A stretch of DNA of 35,151 nt from Eubacterium sp. (GTDB taxonomy: Bacteria > Bacillota_A > Clostridia > Lachnospirales > Lachnospiraceae): positions 1 to 35,151 of the forward strand of contig JAILEL010000454.1 in assembly GCA_024687845.1 (NCBI GenBank), written 5' to 3'. Positions 32,019 to 35,151 of this stretch are shown here, in pieces; the first letter of the stretch is position 1; every line of letters starts with the position of its first letter. The notes below the pieces were generated by a model that was given only the letters and a program-made list of their open reading frames with translations, searched no databases and was not told where the DNA came from. The position numbers were made by a program, and so were the translations under genes.

Positions 32019-34016
32019 ATGGCCAAAACAAGTATCGTTCAACATAAGCAATATGCGACATATCAGGCTTGCTTTGATATATATTCTGATTCTTTGAGTA
32101 ATATCGATGTTTATAAAAAGGTGTTTTTAATTATTATAGAATGGCTTAAGGGACGGATTGGTGATACTTCTGATGCCATATCCGAGTTAAAAAAATATCC
32201 GTTTCCATCAAATTACAAATCTTTTGATATAAAGGATATGTTTGGTTTTAAAATTACTTCCCAGATGGATATAAGGCTATTTAATCTTGAAGAAGAAAAT
32301 AGCTGGGCGATGAGGATAGATGAACCGGATAATAGGGCTGAGTTTAAAAGTGGCTCTATGGCTGATTCTTCAAGTATATATGGTCGATCATTTATTACTG
32401 ACATTGGATTAAAAAACTGTGAAGATTCAATTATTTCTCTTGCTGTTAAGATAACATGTAAAGAACCGATAAATAATAACAGAGATGCTGTTTCTTTCAG
32501 ACCTGCATTTATTAAATCCATTTATTTAGACAGAGAACTGGAAATTTGTGAACATGGAGTAAATAAGCAATTCCAGTTTTTAAAGGAGTATATAGATGAT
32601 GAAGTTATAGGGAAAGCAATAACTGTGGATAAGGATAATTCGGATGCTTTTATTAAGGAATTATTTCTTAATAAAATAAGACAAATGCCAATAATCATCT
32701 GCCCTCATAAAGTATATGAGACTTCATATATTTCAATCAGATATATTGAAGGGGAAAGAATAGAATTAAAGGCGGATATTAATCATTTGTCATACAGCTT
32801 GCTGGGGTATGCACACGTTGTTGTGTTAAGTGATGATGTGACAGATTGGATTTTTCAGCACAAAAAGTTACATTGTTCTGAATATGGTGATGTATTAAAA
32901 GATGAATGCATAATATTTCATAAGGATATAGATGCTGATACTGGTTTGCCAGATGAGCCGGTTTATTCTTTTATCAGTGATTCAGAGGAAGATGAAAATG
33001 CTCTTTTGAAAATGGAGAAACTTTCAAAAAAATATAGCGTCAGGAAGGTGTTCTCTTTTTCTCCGGTAAAATTTTATCGAGAACTAAAAAAGGAATATTA
33101 CAGTATTGAAGGCGAAAATCATACAAAAGAAGTTGTTGATGAATTAGAAAATCTTGTTCAAGAAAAAGAGCAGACAATTAATGATCTTACTATAAAGCTA
33201 GGTGAATTGGATAAAGAAACAAAGAAACGAATTGATGAATTTAAAATCAAATTTCACAATAGTCAGACTTTATTAAATGATTATAAATGTAGATATGAAA
33301 AGCTTCAGAATGATGCTCAGATTTATGAATTTGAAAAGAAGAGGCTGACTAGTGATTATGAAGAAAAAATAAGACAGAAGGATATGATGATAAATATCCT
33401 AGGTGGGGCTAGAGTAAAAAAAGCGGATTCAAAAGTTATGAGTATCTTTTATGGTTCGCTTCCTAAGAGTCTGTTTGCCTTACCGGAGATATACAAAGAA
33501 GTATCTGTAAAAAAACTTATAAAGGATAAGTTGATTGATTATATAAGTAACATATATCATGGACTAAACAGGGAGTTCAGAAGATATGAATTGCTAGAAA
33601 TAATACTACAATATAATGACTATCTTGATGAGATTGAATATGATTCTGATGGGCTGATCTATTATCCGGATGCGTTTGAATTTTATGATGGTGAGTTCAA
33701 GGATGTGATATATGATGTAATATATGAGGGGTCAGATCTTGAAATGATATATGATAAGTTATTGACATTTAATGAGTTTAATTATTCTCAAGAAGATAAG
33801 AAAAAAGAAATAATGAGTAAGATTAATGGATATAGAAAACATCAGAACATAAAAGGAGTTCTGGGACGCATAGGATTTGAACTGAAATCATCCAGTAATC
33901 ATTATGTTTATTGCTATTATGGTGATGAACGTTACAAAATAACTGTGGCTGGATCACCAAGTGATACAAATGCTGGCAAGAATCTTGCGGAAAGGATAAT
34001 TGAGTTGTGCTTATAA
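32019..34016 (+). CDS. Large protein of unknown function with coiled coil and HicA-like C terminus
   Basis: The 665-residue product is not one I recognise. Residues 1-330 form a mixed alpha/beta region, including PIIICPHKVYETSYI and LLGYAHVVVLSDDVTDWIF, that could be two globular domains. Residues about 365-450 are a charged coiled coil (DELENLVQEKEQTINDLTIK). Residues about 460-590 are a helical domain with acidic patches. Residues 610-665 (KGVLGRIGFELKSSSNHYVY, then ITVAGSPSDTNAGKNLAERI) resemble the HicA/dsRBD-like fold: GFE, a histidine near 628, a short strand pair and an SPSD turn. AGAGG lies upstream of the ATG. It stands alone between a terminator and the toxin pair. An RNA-binding or defence role is plausible but unproven. 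Confidence 0.7.
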   Translation: MAKTSIVQHKQYATYQACFDIYSDSLSNIDVYKKVFLIIIEWLKGRIGDTSDAISELKKYPFPSNYKSFDIKDMFGFKITSQMDIRLFNLEEENSWAMRIDEPDNRAEFKSGSMADSSSIYGRSFITDIGLKNCEDSIISLAVKITCKEPINNNRDAVSFRPAFIKSIYLDRELEICEHGVNKQFQFLKEYIDDEVIGKAITVDKDNSDAFIKELFLNKIRQMPIIICPHKVYETSYISIRYIEGERIELKADINHLSYSLLGYAHVVVLSDDVTDWIFQHKKLHCSEYGDVLKDECIIFHKDIDADTGLPDEPVYSFISDSEEDENALLKMEKLSKKYSVRKVFSFSPVKFYRELKKEYYSIEGENHTKEVVDELENLVQEKEQTINDLTIKLGELDKETKKRIDEFKIKFHNSQTLLNDYKCRYEKLQNDAQIYEFEKKRLTSDYEEKIRQKDMMINILGGARVKKADSKVMSIFYGSLPKSLFALPEIYKEVSVKKLIKDKLIDYISNIYHGLNREFRRYELLEIILQYNDYLDEIEYDSDGLIYYPDAFEFYDGEFKDVIYDVIYEGSDLEMIYDKLLTFNEFNYSQEDKKKEIMSKINGYRKHQNIKGVLGRIGFELKSSSNHYVYCYYGDERYKITVAGSPSDTNAGKNLAERIIELCL

Positions 34017-34061
34017 AGTTGTATCAGGTTTTGATAGTTTAGTGTTATAAAAAATAATAGT

Positions 34062-34089
34062 TTGTATAAAGATAATTCAGTTGTATAAT
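34062..34089 (+). promoter_or_regulatory. Promoter of the toxin pair
   Basis: -35 TTGTAT (34062-34067), a 16-base spacer, and -10 TATAAT (34084-34089). It is 31 bases upstream of the small gene. Confidence 0.6.
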
Positions 34090-34120
34090 TATTTTAGATT
34101 TTTGGGAGGGGTGATATTTT

Positions 34121-34300
34121 ATGTGTGATACAAAAAAATATTTTGATATATATAAACAGATTAAAGGACTTAGTCCTGATGATACCTTACAACTTGTAAT
34201 GGAAGCAAGAGACGAAGAAGAAAGGGAGTTTTTTGAACTTGTCGGAGACTTTCTGCTTCAAAAGAAGCAGCAACAGGTTATTAAGGAGCATCTGTTCTAA
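34121..34300 (+). CDS. Small acidic protein, probable antitoxin partner
   Basis: This 59-residue protein (MCDTKKYFDIYKQIKGLSPD, then EARDEEEREFFELVGDFLLQ) has a strong GGGAGGGG ribosome site 10-17 bases before the ATG. Its stop overlaps the start of the toxin gene by one base (TAATG), so the two are translationally coupled. It has no visible DNA-binding motif. Position, size and charge fit the epsilon-like antitoxin of zeta-type systems, although it is not recognisably epsilon or PezA. Confidence 0.68.
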   Translation: MCDTKKYFDIYKQIKGLSPDDTLQLVMEARDEEEREFFELVGDFLLQKKQQQVIKEHLF

Positions 34301-34857
34301 TGAAGAAGTATATCATTTTTGCGGGAGTAAATGGTGCGGGGAAATCAACCTTATATCAGACTCTTTCAGGTTTGGAAAATATGAAAAGAGTCAATTCTGA
34401 TGAAATTGTAAAAGAATTTGGTAGTTGGAAGAATTCTGTAGATGTTGCTAAGGCTGGAAAGATAGCTGTAAGCAGAATAAGACAATATCTTGAAATGGGA
34501 GAGACTTTTAATCAGGAAACTACTCTGTGTGGGAATAGTATTATAAGAAATATCATAAAAAGTAAAGAGCTTGGATATATAGTTGAAATGCATTATGTAG
34601 GTGTTGACTCTCCGGATATTGCAAAGGAAAGAATCAAAGAAAGAGTATTGAATGGAGGACATGGTATTCCTGACTCCGATGTGGATAGGAGATATGTACA
34701 AAGTTTTAGTAATCTTAAAGATGTTATACCTTTGACGGATGTGGCGATACTGTATGATAATACAGAAAATTTTAGAAGGTTTGCAATATATAGAAGAGGA
34801 AAGCTATATCTATTATCAAAAAACAAACCGAAATGGTATGAAAATATAATCATCTAA
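34300..34857 (+). CDS. Zeta-toxin-family P-loop kinase
   Basis: The 185-residue protein has Walker A GVNGAGKST (residues 9-17) and the zeta-type stretch RVNSDEIVKEFG with a candidate catalytic aspartate. FNQETTLCG follows, then a lid region with KERIKERVLNGGHGIPDSDV and RRY. Zeta/PezT toxins phosphorylate UDP-GlcNAc and so block peptidoglycan synthesis; related family members phosphorylate other small substrates. The length and order fit the chromosomal zeta-like subgroup. It is co-translated with the preceding 59-residue gene. The downstream 120 bases to the repeat carry no feature I can support. Confidence 0.85.
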   Translation: MKKYIIFAGVNGAGKSTLYQTLSGLENMKRVNSDEIVKEFGSWKNSVDVAKAGKIAVSRIRQYLEMGETFNQETTLCGNSIIRNIIKSKELGYIVEMHYVGVDSPDIAKERIKERVLNGGHGIPDSDVDRRYVQSFSNLKDVIPLTDVAILYDNTENFRRFAIYRRGKLYLLSKNKPKWYENIII

Positions 34858-34978
34858 TGACAGCATTTTGACAGCAATATGTTTGGTAAAGCTAGATAAT
34901 ATGAATAATCTGTATATATATGGTAGGTGAATTATATTGTCAGATACTACATATGGTATGTATCACTAGTCCACCCTC

Positions 34979-35148
34979 GAATATGAGTGATACAGAGCCA
35001 GACTCAGATTAATATATAGCGGTCACGTAGTGACCAATCGGAATAAAATCAGCCCTGCAAGCTTGCTTGCATAGGGCTGATTTTTGTTTCGATTAGTAGC
35101 TGCGAAGCAGCGCTGTATATTAATCTGAGCTTGGCGACAACATACATC
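34979..35148 (+). repeat. Structured repeat, distal copy with a guaA-like tail
   Basis: It opens with GAATATGAGTGATA and GAGCCA, as at guaA, but here the tail is not part of a gene. The outer stem is 34998-35021 with 35111-35134: 21 Watson-Crick pairs, two G-U and one mismatch. Inside are GGTCAC-GTA-GTGACC (35021-35035), a long hairpin with AATCAGCCCT-like arms around GCAAGCTTGCTTGC, and GCTGC-GAA-GCAGC. It ends with TTGGCGACAACATACATC. Stem bases differ from the guaA copy but pairing is kept. The window ends three bases later. Confidence 0.82.
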
Positions 35149-35151
35149 GGG

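Larger units (their letters stand above)
29004..34978. mobile_element. Putative genomic island inserted at the guaA 3' end
   Basis: About 6 kb lies between two direct copies of a roughly 170-bp element, each opening with the guaA tail GAATATGAGTGATA (28992-29005 and 34979-34992, 5987 bases apart). The content differs from the conserved genes upstream: gene debris on both strands, a phosphatase-like protein, KptA, an orphan 665-residue protein and a toxin pair. The 3' end of guaA is an established site for integrative islands. No integrase or recombinase was found inside, so this may be a remnant, a non-autonomous element, or a cargo segment produced by homologous recombination between repeats. 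Confidence 0.5.

Noticed and set aside
29004..34978. Integrase, transposase or relaxase gene in the island
   Set aside because: None of the translated frames in this interval shows a tyrosine recombinase, serine recombinase, DDE transposase or relaxase motif.

Overview
The window reads as chromosome from an AT-rich, low-GC Gram-positive anaerobe, most likely a Lachnospiraceae relative such as Butyrivibrio or Pseudobutyrivibrio. The reasons are strong AGGAG-type ribosome sites, separate pyrB/pyrI genes, secreted Ig/FN3-like proteins, a flotillin and F420-hydrogenase-beta-like Fe-S proteins in a glycan cluster. The taxon is an inference from gene content.

Layout. 1-3029: end of a secreted Ig/FN3 protein, pyrBI (aspartate carbamoyltransferase) and a second secreted FN3-type protein. 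3174-5580: two-gene ABC exporter, followed by a nested multi-stem element (5586-5799). 5936-10247: murA, metG and a lipoprotein, with clear terminators and promoters. 10357-10608: a decayed gene fragment. 10690-14586: fructose operon (1-phosphofructokinase, PTS EIIABC, DeoR regulator). 14623-17612: a phosphopantetheinyl transferase facing a flotillin, which has a long leader, and a small HTH protein. 17854-24617: a co-directional surface-glycan cluster (2-hydroxyacid dehydrogenase, alpha/beta hydrolase, GT2 fused to a GT52-like domain, CMP-Kdo synthetase-like enzyme, GT2, Fe-S protein). 24653-27997: a large c-di-GMP phosphodiesterase with a LacI/periplasmic-binding-like sensor and a beta-helix-like tail. 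28023-29003: a stand-alone GMP synthase ATP-pyrophosphatase subunit with no amidotransferase domain.

The accessory part starts at the guaA stop codon. A 172-bp structured element (28992-29163) begins with the last codons of guaA and recurs as a 170-bp diverged copy at 34979-35148. The copies differ in sequence but keep the same stems through paired substitutions and G-U wobbles, which suggests selection on an RNA structure. The roughly 6 kb between them holds gene debris, a dual-specificity-phosphatase-like protein, a complete KptA/Tpt1 RNA 2'-phosphotransferase, small proteins, a 665-residue coiled-coil protein with a HicA-like C terminus, and a zeta-toxin-type toxin with a one-base-overlapping small upstream gene. 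This looks like an island inserted at the 3' end of guaA, a known integration site, but no integrase is present in it.

The strongest leads are the covarying structured element (with a related, inverted relative before murA), the guaA-end island with its RNA-repair/toxin-like cargo, the 665-residue protein, the split GMP synthase, and CMP-Kdo/GT52-type chemistry in an apparent Gram-positive.
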